Virus record (IMG/VR): IMGVR_UViG_3300044638_001637
Span: 1-35,823 of that record
Length of the DNA: 35,823 bases
DNA from: a virus
Reading direction: 5' to 3' (one strand)
The notes below the pieces were generated by a model. It worked only from the letters and a program-made list of their open reading frames with translations, was not told the origin of the DNA and ran no database searches. A program made the position numbers and the translations under genes. This document shows, in pieces, positions 22,074 through 29,475 of the stretch; within the stretch, counting starts at the first letter, position 1, and each line of letters starts with the position of its first letter.

Positions 22074-22656
22074 CGAGCAAGAAATAATCCTGAATTACTT
22101 TGCCGGTAAGACGGGCAGGTTATTGGACATTGGAGCAAATGACGGTAAGACTTTCAGCAATAGTTACGCACTTATTGAACAGGGGTGGGGTGGTATCTTG
22201 GTTGAGCCATTGCCATCTTGCGTAAAAAAGTTAAAGAAGTTGCACGGTGAAAATAACAAAGTAACAATCATTGATGCTGCTATTGTTTCCGTACCTACTG
22301 ATGAAAAGATAAAATTTTATGTTAATGATCCGCACATACCTAATGATGACGGGTTGCTTAGCACGGCTGTTGTATCGGAGAAAAATCGCTGGAAGGGATT
22401 AAACTTTAACGAAATCGAAGTTGACGCATACACCTACACCGATTTATTCGACGGTGAAAAATTTGACTTTATCAGTATAGATGCTGAAGGTATGGACTAT
22501 GCGATACTTAGACAGATCGACTTAACTAAGACGGAGTGCAAGTTATTATGCGTAGAGTTTAATGGTGTCAACCCACAAGTATACCTTGACTATTGCGCCA
22601 AACACGGAATGCAAGAAATTCACCGGAATAATGAAAATCTAATCTTTGCAAAATGA
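22054..22656 (+). CDS. FkbM family SAM-dependent methyltransferase
   Basis: A 200-residue protein from the ATG at 22054; a longer frame would overlap the previous gene by 101 bases. The SAM-binding motif is LLDIGANDGKTFSN (residues 23-36), followed by GGILVEPLPS, and the FkbM signature FDFISIDAEGMDYAIL. FkbM enzymes methylate hydroxyl groups, often on sugars of glycans or secondary metabolites. Position inside a glycosyltransferase cluster suggests O-methylation of the sugar chain, a common way to cap or diversify glycans. Confidence 0.8.
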   Translation: MNYSQNNEQEIILNYFAGKTGRLLDIGANDGKTFSNSYALIEQGWGGILVEPLPSCVKKLKKLHGENNKVTIIDAAIVSVPTDEKIKFYVNDPHIPNDDGLLSTAVVSEKNRWKGLNFNEIEVDAYTYTDLFDGEKFDFISIDAEGMDYAILRQIDLTKTECKLLCVEFNGVNPQVYLDYCAKHGMQEIHRNNENLIFAK

Positions 22657-23315
22657 AAACTATTGAACAATACATAGCTGAAATTATTGACGAGAAGGAC
22701 AAATTATTATTTTTTGAATTTGGAATGTACGATGCGTATCACACGTATATTATGCTCGACATGATTCCGAGTAGCAAGAAATTTGAGTATCATGGCTTTG
22801 AAATGATCGACTGGCTATACAATCAAATAGTTGATAAGAAAAAAACATACGCAAACGGTCAGATGCATTTGGTTAACAAAGCAATATCCGATAAAACAGG
22901 TGTTAAGAAGTTTTATAAGTCGGGAGGCAAACGTGATGAAAATGGACAACTAAAAGAACACTATTATGGCAGTAGTTCAATAGTTAAGCCCGTAGAAGTT
23001 ACAAACGTATTTCCGGCAATGAACTTTACTGAGTCGCAAGTGGAGTGCATAAAATTAGACGATTACGTGAATGAGTCGGGGTTAACTGGCAAAGTGATTG
23101 ATTTTATTTGGGCAGACATTCAAGGAGCGGAACATCTGTTAATTAAAGGCGGAGTTAATACCTTCAAAAATGTAAGATACTTCTACACGGAATACTGCGG
23201 TAAAGAATGGTATAAAGGCAATAAAGATGCGAAAGGAATACAAAGAATGCTACCATATTTTGAAGTCGTGCAAGACTTTGGCGGTGATGTGTTACTGAAA
23301 AATAAAAACCTATGA
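22653..23315 (+). CDS. Second FkbM family-like methyltransferase
   Basis: A 220-residue protein starting in an ATGA overlap. It has a degenerate SAM motif near the N-terminus (LLFFEFGMYDAYHTYIML), where the usual glycine-rich loop is altered, and a good FkbM ending (FIWADIQGAEHLLIKGG). It probably methylates a sugar, but with loss of the normal GxG loop it could be a divergent or regulatory form. It may form a pair with the enzyme before it. Confidence 0.65.
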   Translation: MKTIEQYIAEIIDEKDKLLFFEFGMYDAYHTYIMLDMIPSSKKFEYHGFEMIDWLYNQIVDKKKTYANGQMHLVNKAISDKTGVKKFYKSGGKRDENGQLKEHYYGSSSIVKPVEVTNVFPAMNFTESQVECIKLDDYVNESGLTGKVIDFIWADIQGAEHLLIKGGVNTFKNVRYFYTEYCGKEWYKGNKDAKGIQRMLPYFEVVQDFGGDVLLKNKNL

Positions 23316-23893
23316 TGTTATCAATTTTAATTCCTACCGTACCACAAAGATCGCGGTTGCTTATTCAGCTATTAGATGAGTTGAATAAACAGATACAGGA
23401 CTGCAGCGCGTTCGATGTTGTGGAAATAATAACCGACGATGCGCCTGTTGGAAGTAAAAGTACCGGGCAAAAAAGAAATGACCTGCTCGACAAGGCTAAT
23501 AACAAATACGTGTGGTTTATTGACGATGACGATATGGTAATGAAAAACGCAATTCGCAACATATTGACGGCGTTGGATCAAAACCCTGACGCGTTGGGAA
23601 TAAATGGCATCATTACTACGGATGGAATTAACCCGAAAAAGTGGTACATCAGCAAAGATTTAGAGTATATGGCAGACACGATAAATGGCAATGAAGTATA
23701 TCTAAGACCAACTAATCACATAACGCCTGTAAAAAAAGAGATTGCACAGGCTATAAGATTTGAACACAAAAGCAACTTTGAGGACTACGAATACTGCATG
23801 AAGTTGAAAAATGCAGGTTTAATAAAGACTGAGGTTAAAATTGACGAGCCTGTTTACCATTATCAGTACTTGTCAACAAATAAACTATACTAA
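23312..23893 (+). CDS. GT-A glycosyltransferase, family 2-like
   Basis: A 193-residue enzyme with LSILIPTVPQRSRLLIQLL at the start, TDDAPVGSKSTGQKRNDLL for nucleotide binding, and FIDDDDMVM with DDDD at residues 71-74 for the metal. It is short, with a C-terminal half of only about 100 residues containing FEDYEYCMKL, the usual ED motif. It starts at ATG 23312 or 23315. It overlaps both neighbours by a few bases. Confidence 0.75.
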   Translation: MMLSILIPTVPQRSRLLIQLLDELNKQIQDCSAFDVVEIITDDAPVGSKSTGQKRNDLLDKANNKYVWFIDDDDMVMKNAIRNILTALDQNPDALGINGIITTDGINPKKWYISKDLEYMADTINGNEVYLRPTNHITPVKKEIAQAIRFEHKSNFEDYEYCMKLKNAGLIKTEVKIDEPVYHYQYLSTNKLY

Positions 23894-24594
23894 TGAAAGT
23901 AGCTGTTTGTTCATACGCGAGTGCGTGTCATAAGTTCGGACGCGATAAAAGCCAAAGATACTTTAAGTATGCTGAACGGTTAAGGGATGGGTTGACGGGT
24001 GTAGACTTTTATCTATTTACTGAAAACAATCTTGACCATCCTAACCATAGCGAAGTGCCGTATGCCTTCAAACCATACGCTATTGACAAACTGCGAAAGG
24101 AATACGATATTGTCATCTGGGCAGATAGTTGCGTGTACGCAATAAAACCGATAGACAAGTTTATCGAATACATCAAGATAAACGGGTTTGCATTCTTTGA
24201 TAACATCGGATTCAGGATTGGCGATTACACTTCGGACGAATGCTTAAACAACTTAGGCATGAGTAGAGATGAATCATTTAATCACCCGATGATTATGGCT
24301 TGTTTAATGGGATTCAATTTCACAAATGACAAAGCAGTAAAATTATTTGATGCATATTACCAAGCCACAAAAATTAAAGGTTGTTACGAAGGCGATTGGT
24401 CTAATCAATTTAACCAAGTAAGTCAAGACAATCGAGTGAAGGGACACAGGCACGATCAGTCGGTCATGAGTGTCTTATTAGCTAAAGAAAAAATAAAGCC
24501 TTTGCATCCTCATTCTACATTTTTTGCGTATTACGGCAATCCCGGTCATTTACCACACGCTCAGACAGTTTGTTTACTTTCACAAGGCTTTTAA
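23893..24594 (+). CDS. Glycosyltransferase-like protein (DUF616-like)
   Basis: A 233-residue protein starting in a TAATG overlap. VAVCSYASACHKFGRDKSQR starts the sequence, VDFYLFTENN follows, and VIWADSCVYAIKPIDKFI contains a DxC variant of the DxD metal site. GHRHDQSVMSVLL late in the protein resembles the DUF616/galactosyltransferase-like catalytic end (HDQ). It closes the sugar cluster. The function is inferred from these patterns and its neighbours. Confidence 0.6.
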   Translation: MKVAVCSYASACHKFGRDKSQRYFKYAERLRDGLTGVDFYLFTENNLDHPNHSEVPYAFKPYAIDKLRKEYDIVIWADSCVYAIKPIDKFIEYIKINGFAFFDNIGFRIGDYTSDECLNNLGMSRDESFNHPMIMACLMGFNFTNDKAVKLFDAYYQATKIKGCYEGDWSNQFNQVSQDNRVKGHRHDQSVMSVLLAKEKIKPLHPHSTFFAYYGNPGHLPHAQTVCLLSQGF

Positions 24595-24595
24595 C

Positions 24596-24838
24596 ATGAT
24601 CAACTACGAACTAATAAAGTCAGCTACGGGAGACATCGTGCAGATAGGATGCGAGGATATTGCCAAGCACACCGAACTAATGAACTTTTGCCGTCGACAT
24701 CGCAAACGATTAATAACATATTGCCTAACGGAAACGGATAAAGAAAACAGCAACTATCACGGAACGTACCACATTCAAAGGGTGTGGGATGCTTCGGTAG
24801 ACCTTAGTAAATTCTCATACATAATCGAAAACAAATAA
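24596..24838 (+). CDS. Small unknown protein
   Basis: An 80-residue protein from the ATG at 24596 (MINYELIKSATGDIVQIGCE), one base after the preceding stop. It has a basic middle (FCRRHRKRLITYCLTE) and a mixed alpha/beta pattern. No family is recognised. It lies between the sugar cluster and a membrane protein gene. Confidence 0.5.
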   Translation: MINYELIKSATGDIVQIGCEDIAKHTELMNFCRRHRKRLITYCLTETDKENSNYHGTYHIQRVWDASVDLSKFSYIIENK

Positions 24839-24840
24839 AC

Positions 24841-25125
24841 ATGGAACAGTTATTAATTTCAGCATTGATCGGAATAGCATCGTATTGGTTTGTAGGTATG
24901 ACCTTAATACCGTCTCAAATCCTGCTCAAATACACGGGTAAAATACACATGAAGCCGTTTACCTGCGAGTTGTGCATGGCGTGGTGGATAGCCTTAGCCG
25001 TTAACATTACGCTATTCTGTAATTTTAGTGATATGAAGTCCATCGTATTAGCGGTACTTATGAGCGCGTTTGCTTCGTTTGTTGCCGTTTTAGGAATGGA
25101 GTTCCACAAAAAGCTACAGCGATGA
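24841..25125 (+). CDS. Small integral membrane protein with CxxC
   Basis: A 94-residue protein with hydrophobic spans at about residues 5-24, 48-62 and 67-87. The loop between them contains KPFTCELCMAWW, a pattern seen in small phage membrane proteins of DUF1360-like type, where the two cysteines may bind metal. Function is unknown; modification of the host membrane or exclusion of other phages is possible. An internal ATG at 25033 follows a GTAATTTTA-N5 sequence by chance or as a weak internal start. Confidence 0.55.
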   Translation: MEQLLISALIGIASYWFVGMTLIPSQILLKYTGKIHMKPFTCELCMAWWIALAVNITLFCNFSDMKSIVLAVLMSAFASFVAVLGMEFHKKLQR

Positions 25126-25340
25126 CCGAGAAGCAATACAACTTTTTAGCACCGCACATGGACGCTATTAAGCGATTCAAGTCAGTAGGGCAGGAGGTCA
25201 GCACCGCACCGCGTGAGCCGATGCGGCAGGTGTACATGGAAATATACAAGGAGCTATTACCGCTATCTTGTTCATCCTGCATCAGACATTTATACGAACG
25301 AATTAACGAACACATAGAAGAATATGAGCGAAACAGGTAG
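25122..25340 (+). CDS. Small CxxC protein upstream of terminase
   Basis: A 72-residue helical protein starting in an ATGA overlap, with LSCSSCIRHLYERINEHIEE near the C-terminus. Small proteins with this end occur next to terminase small subunits in Bacteroidota phages, from memory. A role in packaging is suggested only by position. It overlaps the terminase small subunit by 17 bases. Confidence 0.5.
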   Translation: MTEKQYNFLAPHMDAIKRFKSVGQEVSTAPREPMRQVYMEIYKELLPLSCSSCIRHLYERINEHIEEYERNR

Positions 25341-25779
25341 AGACGAAAAGGGAAGGTTTACTGAACGCAACATTTGGTCGCTAATCAAAAAAAATGTAGG
25401 CAGACCGCGTTTATGGGAAACACCCGAAGAACTTTTAGCGGCAGGTTTATCTTATTTTGAATGGGCAGATGACGTTTATAAGGGTAAATATGCTGAAGCG
25501 GATATGCGTTTGTACTTAGGGTTTCACAACCGTACATCGTGGCATGATTACAAACATAATCCCGAATTTGCTAACGTTATATACATATTAGAATCGATCA
25601 TGGAAGGCGACACGGAAAAGAAATTAATGTGGGCAGCATCGACTCAGGGCGCGATATTTAAATTGAAAAACAAATTCGGTTGGAAGGACGAAGTAACTCA
25701 AAACCAAAACATAACTAATGTCCAAGCATCTTTCGGTGAAGTTGTACCGTCCGCATCAGAATCAGCAAAAGATTCATGA
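25324..25779 (+). CDS. terS: Terminase small subunit
   Basis: A 151-residue protein of the type found before terL in Bacteroidota phages. It has GRPRLWETPEELLAAGLSYF early, a helix-turn-helix-like middle (LYLGFHNRTSWHDYKHNP) and KLKNKFGWKDEVTQ near the end. It recognises the packaging site on the concatemer and stimulates the large subunit. It overlaps terL by 62 bases. The packaging site itself was not identified. Confidence 0.8.
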   Translation: MSETGRDEKGRFTERNIWSLIKKNVGRPRLWETPEELLAAGLSYFEWADDVYKGKYAEADMRLYLGFHNRTSWHDYKHNPEFANVIYILESIMEGDTEKKLMWAASTQGAIFKLKNKFGWKDEVTQNQNITNVQASFGEVVPSASESAKDS

Positions 25780-26920
25780 TTCAATAAACGGTAGTAACCA
25801 CAAATACTACGTGCTTAACATTGGTCGTCAATTCGGTAAAACGATGTTGGCGATGAATCAGCTATTTTATTGGATGTTCAATAATAGCGGCTGCAAATGC
25901 GCGTGGATTTCACCCGTTTACAAGCAGTCCAAGAAAGTATTTGAGGAAATGGTGTTGGCATTTGAAGGTACGGGATTAATCGAAAAGAATGCAACGGAGT
26001 TAACTATTAAGATCGGCAAATCTTCGCTTCAGTTCTTCAGCGCGGAACGTTACGACAACATCCGAGGCTTTACATTCGATTACCTTGTATGCGACGAGTT
26101 TGCGTTTATGGACGAAGCAGCATGGACGGAGGTGTTACGTGCTACGGTACTTGTCAAAGGTCGCAAGGTGTTGTTAATTAGCACACCGAAGGGTAAGAAT
26201 CATTTTTACAACCTTTACAACTTGTCAGGGGTAAACGATCAATATAAGTCGTTCCGGATGAGTTCGTACGATAACCCGTTAATCAATCCACAGGAAATTG
26301 ACGATGCGCGGTTGACATTACCTGACCATGTATTCAGACAGGAATACTTAGCTGAGTTTATCGACGGTGGTGCTGGTATCTTTGCGCCAAAGTGGGAAGA
26401 GGCTGCAGGTGGCACACGTTTCTTTGCAGGTGTTGACTTAGGTAGGGCGGATGACTATTCGGTACTGTCGATTTTTAACGAGCAAGGCAAACAGGTGTAC
26501 ATTAATCGCTGGAGACATAACACGTGGGCAAATATCACACGGGAAATAACTACCGTAATTAATCAATTTAACGCACGTGCATTTGTCGAGGTTAACAGTA
26601 TCGGTGATGCGTTAATAGATCAAATAAAGCAGCAATGCCGTAACCCGCAAAACATAGAGCCGTTCGTAACAACAAGCAAGTCAAAGAATGACGCGATTGA
26701 GCAGTTGGCGGTTGCTACACAAAATGGTGAGGTAACATTCTTACCTATTGACTGGTTGCAAAAGGAGTTTGACGTGTTTACCTTTGAGTACAATGCTAAG
26801 TCAAGGACGATCAAATACGGTGCGCCATATGGATTCCACGATGACGGTGTAATGGCTACGGCAATAGCGTATAATTGCTTCAAAGAAAGTAAAGGACATC
26901 AATTCTCAATACGATATTAA
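25718..26920 (+). CDS. terL: Terminase large subunit
   Basis: A 400-residue packaging motor. The ATPase has Walker A GRQFGKT (residues 36-42), Walker B LVCDEFAF with Asp126-Glu127, and the coupling motif ISTPKGK (154-160). The nuclease domain has acidic residues Asp240 (AGVDLGRADDYS), Glu291 (VEVNSIGD) and Asp375/Asp376 (GFHDDGVMATA). It cuts concatemeric DNA and pumps it into the prohead. The start overlaps terS and has an AAAACCAAAAC leader. Length is at the short end for TerL but all motifs are intact. Confidence 0.95.
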   Translation: MSKHLSVKLYRPHQNQQKIHDSINGSNHKYYVLNIGRQFGKTMLAMNQLFYWMFNNSGCKCAWISPVYKQSKKVFEEMVLAFEGTGLIEKNATELTIKIGKSSLQFFSAERYDNIRGFTFDYLVCDEFAFMDEAAWTEVLRATVLVKGRKVLLISTPKGKNHFYNLYNLSGVNDQYKSFRMSSYDNPLINPQEIDDARLTLPDHVFRQEYLAEFIDGGAGIFAPKWEEAAGGTRFFAGVDLGRADDYSVLSIFNEQGKQVYINRWRHNTWANITREITTVINQFNARAFVEVNSIGDALIDQIKQQCRNPQNIEPFVTTSKSKNDAIEQLAVATQNGEVTFLPIDWLQKEFDVFTFEYNAKSRTIKYGAPYGFHDDGVMATAIAYNCFKESKGHQFSIRY

Positions 26921-26921
26921 C

Positions 26922-27521
26922 ATGAACTATCAAAAATTAAAGGCAGGTCAATTAGGCGACTTTTTCCGCATTGCAGCCGTACAGCCCAAAGACGAAGTTG
27001 AACAATTGGATAAGGACGTTGCATTGCTATCCATGATTCACGGAAAGCCTGACAGCTACTTCACGAACTTGTCATTCAAGGACTTTAACGAATACCGTAA
27101 GCAGTTGTATGCGTTGCTATCAGTCGAGCCATCAGCGCGTTACATTCCGGCATTTAAGGTTAACGGGTATAAATTTACCTGCCTACCTAACGTGAACACG
27201 ATCAAAGTGCATCACGAGCAGGACGTAAAGATGCTGCGACTAAATGCGGACAACCTATACGACAAGCTACCTTACATCGTGGCTATCTTTTCCGAGCAAC
27301 GTAAGCAGCTATTCAAAAAGAATCTGTCATTTGTTGATAAGTGCGAACTATTCAAAAAACATCTACCTGCAGACGTGGCAATCGGTATTGCGCTTTTTTT
27401 TTGCGCGGCATCAAAGAAACTCGAACCGCTTATCGCAACCTATTTGGAGGAACTAACAGACAAGCTGGAAGCGGAGGTGAACAAGGCGTTAGCATCCATG
27501 AACATTGGGGATGGCAACTAA
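26922..27521 (+). CDS. Probable tail assembly chaperone, upstream (G-like) part
   Basis: A 199-residue soluble helical protein directly after terL. No enzyme motif. It has FKVNGYKFTCLPNVNTIKVH in the middle and a helical end (LEPLIATYLEELTDKLEAEV). Two features suggest a tail assembly chaperone: position at the head of the tail genes, and a long overlapping frame in the -1 register with a nine-T run (27394-27402) where frameshifting could extend it. Such pairs (lambda gpG and gpGT) are general in long-tailed phages. Direct similarity is not visible, so the role is an inference. Confidence 0.5.
   Translation: MNYQKLKAGQLGDFFRIAAVQPKDEVEQLDKDVALLSMIHGKPDSYFTNLSFKDFNEYRKQLYALLSVEPSARYIPAFKVNGYKFTCLPNVNTIKVHHEQDVKMLRLNADNLYDKLPYIVAIFSEQRKQLFKKNLSFVDKCELFKKHLPADVAIGIALFFCAASKKLEPLIATYLEELTDKLEAEVNKALASMNIGDGN
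27394..27402 (+). other. Nine-T slippery run, candidate -1 frameshift site
   Basis: In the reading frame of the 26922 gene the codons are CTT-TTT-TTT-TGC, giving a perfect T-TTT-TTT heptamer. A -1 shift here joins residue 160 to the overlapping frame ending at 27679. An error in homopolymer length (ten T in reality) would produce the same fusion permanently. Confidence 0.45.
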
Positions 27522-27679
27522 ACATCTACGAGATCACGAACGGGGATAAGACCAAAGAGGATGCGTATTGGAATATGACGCTTATTGAGTGGTATAACCG
27601 CTTGGCACTAATGAAAGACGTGCAGGATGACCACAAAGAGCGGATGGAGGCAATAAAGCAGAAGATGCAGGTACGCTAA
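27401..27679 (+). CDS. -1 frame extension (T-like part) of the tail chaperone
   Basis: This frame has no close ATG start before its protein-like part (LNIYEITNGDKTKEDAYWNM, then LALMKDVQDDHKERMEAIKQ), the first in-frame ATG being 27575. A -1 shift at the T run gives a fusion of about 252 residues; the 34-residue product from 27575 would be an alternative. The stretch between the T run and about 27510 looks less protein-like in this frame than in the upstream frame, so the true shift site could lie closer to 27521. The stop codon is part of the TAAAC box of a candidate promoter. Confidence 0.45.
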   Translation: MRGIKETRTAYRNLFGGTNRQAGSGGEQGVSIHEHWGWQLNIYEITNGDKTKEDAYWNMTLIEWYNRLALMKDVQDDHKERMEAIKQKMQVR

Positions 27680-27704
27680 ACGTTAACCCGTTCATGTAAT
27701 TTTA
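27677..27704 (+). promoter_or_regulatory. Candidate late promoter, copy 2 (TAAAC-N14-GTAATTTTA)
   Basis: TAAAC at 27677-27681, 14 bases, GTAATTTTA at 27696-27704, five bases, then ATG at 27710. TAAAC begins 33 bases before the ATG. The architecture is identical to copies before 34458 and 35074. Confidence 0.6.
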
Positions 27705-27709
27705 TAGGC

Positions 27710-28258
27710 ATGGCGGTAACAGGCGGCAATCCCGATGACTTCGTATTCGACACCCTTACAACATGGGCGCAAAATGTCGTTAACGAAATTCGGAACAACC
27801 TTACAAAGAAAGATCCATTTTTAGGTGATTCCGATTTAGCACAATCCATCACGCCACAGGTAGAGCGTACCGATGACGGATACGTGCTGACAATAACCAT
27901 GAACGATTATTGGAAGTACGTCGATCAGGGACGTAAACCAACAAGGTCAAGTGGGAATGGAGCGGTACGTAAGAATTTATTGTTGTGGATCAGTAAACGT
28001 GGAATTGCACCACAATTAAGCCAAAAAGTCTACAACAAAAAGACAGGCAAATACTACAACCGCACTTTCAAAAGTTCTTTGGAATGGCGTGATTCTTTGT
28101 CCTATGCTATTGCGTCTAAGATTCACAAGAAAGGATTTGTTAGCAGAGGCAAAGGATTCTTTTCAGAGGTGTGGCAACAGGAAAACATAAATGAATTGCT
28201 TCAGACATTACTAAGCGAAAGCGGTGAAGTGTTTGTGGCGCAAATACTTGAAGATTAA
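27710..28258 (+). CDS. Tail completion or neck protein (HK97 gp10-like)
   Basis: A 182-residue protein with an N-terminal helix (TLTTWAQNVVNEIRNNL), a beta hairpin (DDGYVLTITMNDYWKYVDQG) and the segment DQGRKPTRSS, similar to the YADYVDKGRKP pattern of gp10-type head-tail or tail completion proteins in Bacteroidota phages. It probably caps the tail tube or joins it to the head. It has its own promoter-like element and overlaps the next gene by one base. Confidence 0.6.
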   Translation: MAVTGGNPDDFVFDTLTTWAQNVVNEIRNNLTKKDPFLGDSDLAQSITPQVERTDDGYVLTITMNDYWKYVDQGRKPTRSSGNGAVRKNLLLWISKRGIAPQLSQKVYNKKTGKYYNRTFKSSLEWRDSLSYAIASKIHKKGFVSRGKGFFSEVWQQENINELLQTLLSESGEVFVAQILED

Positions 28259-29475
28259 TGGCTATCAACATTACAGATCAACCCGAAGACTGGACACCCG
28301 TATACAATGATATGCGGTTCGTGATCGCATCTACCAACACAACGCAACCTAACTTTCGCTACGTTGCAGACGTTTACGTTTCAGGTGTTGCAGGATCTAC
28401 ACGATTAACCTTTGATGCTAACCCTATTACCGGGTACGGTGTCGTGGATATATCCGCTATTATTAAGTCCTACATTAGTTTCGACTTTAATACATCGGTG
28501 TACGGCTTTCAGCGTTGCACAAATAGCTACAAAGCGTATGAGGTTGAGTTCGGTGAGCAATATGGCACAACGGTAACGACTTATCCTAATGTAACATCCA
28601 CAGGTGTGAAGTATGCTTGGAATGCGTCTTTAAGCGCGGAGTTGTTACAAAGCTATACATCATCGACATACTTGGTGAGCAGCGGTGTGCTATTAACAAA
28701 TCAACCGGAACGGCAAAAGTTCACAAGCGATGAGGAACAAAGATGGCTATATTTTATCAACGACACATCAGGTAGTGCATACTATTTAAAGTGCACTACA
28801 TTCGATTCAGCTGGTAGCACGATAGGTACTTATCTGATCGAGAATCCATACCAAGCAAGTACGTCTATTAATTTAGATAAATTATTGCGTGTCGGTGTTG
28901 GTGTACATGATTTGAACAATTCAACATTAGCGAGTGGATCGCAGCCCGTAATTGATAGCAGCGTGGAATCTTATGAGGTTCAAATTGTAAACTTTGCTCA
29001 AAATAACGGCACTTCGTCGTATTTCTTTGATCGTGAATGTCAGGCACGTGAGCAAGATCCTATCAATGTTTACTTCCTGAATGAATTAGGCGGATATGAT
29101 ATGTACCCGTTCAAGTATCGCAGGTCGCTAAGCAATAACATCGAGCGTACATTTATTGAGCAGAACCACGGTAAGTTAACAGACAGCCTGTGGAATCAGA
29201 ACACAACAAATAGAGGAAAAAAACAGATTTACACAAGCATCACAAACACGTTGAATGTAACATCTGACTTTATCAACAATTACGAGACATCTAAATGGAT
29301 CGGTGAGTTAGTTGCATCTCCTGACGTGTACTACTATGAAACAGTTAGCAACATTTACATTCCTTTGATCTGTACAGTTAACAACTACGAGTCTAAGTAC
29401 CGTAACTGGGATGGTATGTGGGAGTTAAAGTTGACTTTTGAGTATGCAAATAAAAAAGTAAGGCAGAACGGATGA
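28258..29475 (+). CDS. Tail protein, unknown type
   Basis: A 405-residue protein, strongly beta-rich and Thr/Ser/Asn-rich (for example STRLTFDANPITGYGVVDIS). It contains FDRECQAREQDPINVYFLNE and MYPFKYRRSLSNNIERTFIE, and ends KYRNWDGMWELKLTFEYANK. This is a conserved tail component of Flavobacterium-type phages by resemblance; a distal tail or tube role fits the position before the large tip protein. No catalytic motif. Overlap with the next gene is ATGA. Confidence 0.55.
   Translation: MAINITDQPEDWTPVYNDMRFVIASTNTTQPNFRYVADVYVSGVAGSTRLTFDANPITGYGVVDISAIIKSYISFDFNTSVYGFQRCTNSYKAYEVEFGEQYGTTVTTYPNVTSTGVKYAWNASLSAELLQSYTSSTYLVSSGVLLTNQPERQKFTSDEEQRWLYFINDTSGSAYYLKCTTFDSAGSTIGTYLIENPYQASTSINLDKLLRVGVGVHDLNNSTLASGSQPVIDSSVESYEVQIVNFAQNNGTSSYFFDRECQAREQDPINVYFLNELGGYDMYPFKYRRSLSNNIERTFIEQNHGKLTDSLWNQNTTNRGKKQIYTSITNTLNVTSDFINNYETSKWIGELVASPDVYYYETVSNIYIPLICTVNNYESKYRNWDGMWELKLTFEYANKKVRQNG

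Noticed and set aside
25019-25035. GTAATTTTA followed by five bases and an in-frame ATG inside the membrane protein gene
   Set aside because: It lacks the upstream TAAAC block and lies inside a coding sequence; I treat it as chance, though an internal start is not excluded.
10965-25125. Search for tRNA genes, integrase, CI-like repressor, reverse transcriptase (diversity-generating element) and CRISPR repeats
   Set aside because: No cloverleaf-like sequences, tyrosine or serine recombinase motifs, reverse transcriptase motifs or regularly spaced repeats were seen, so none is reported.
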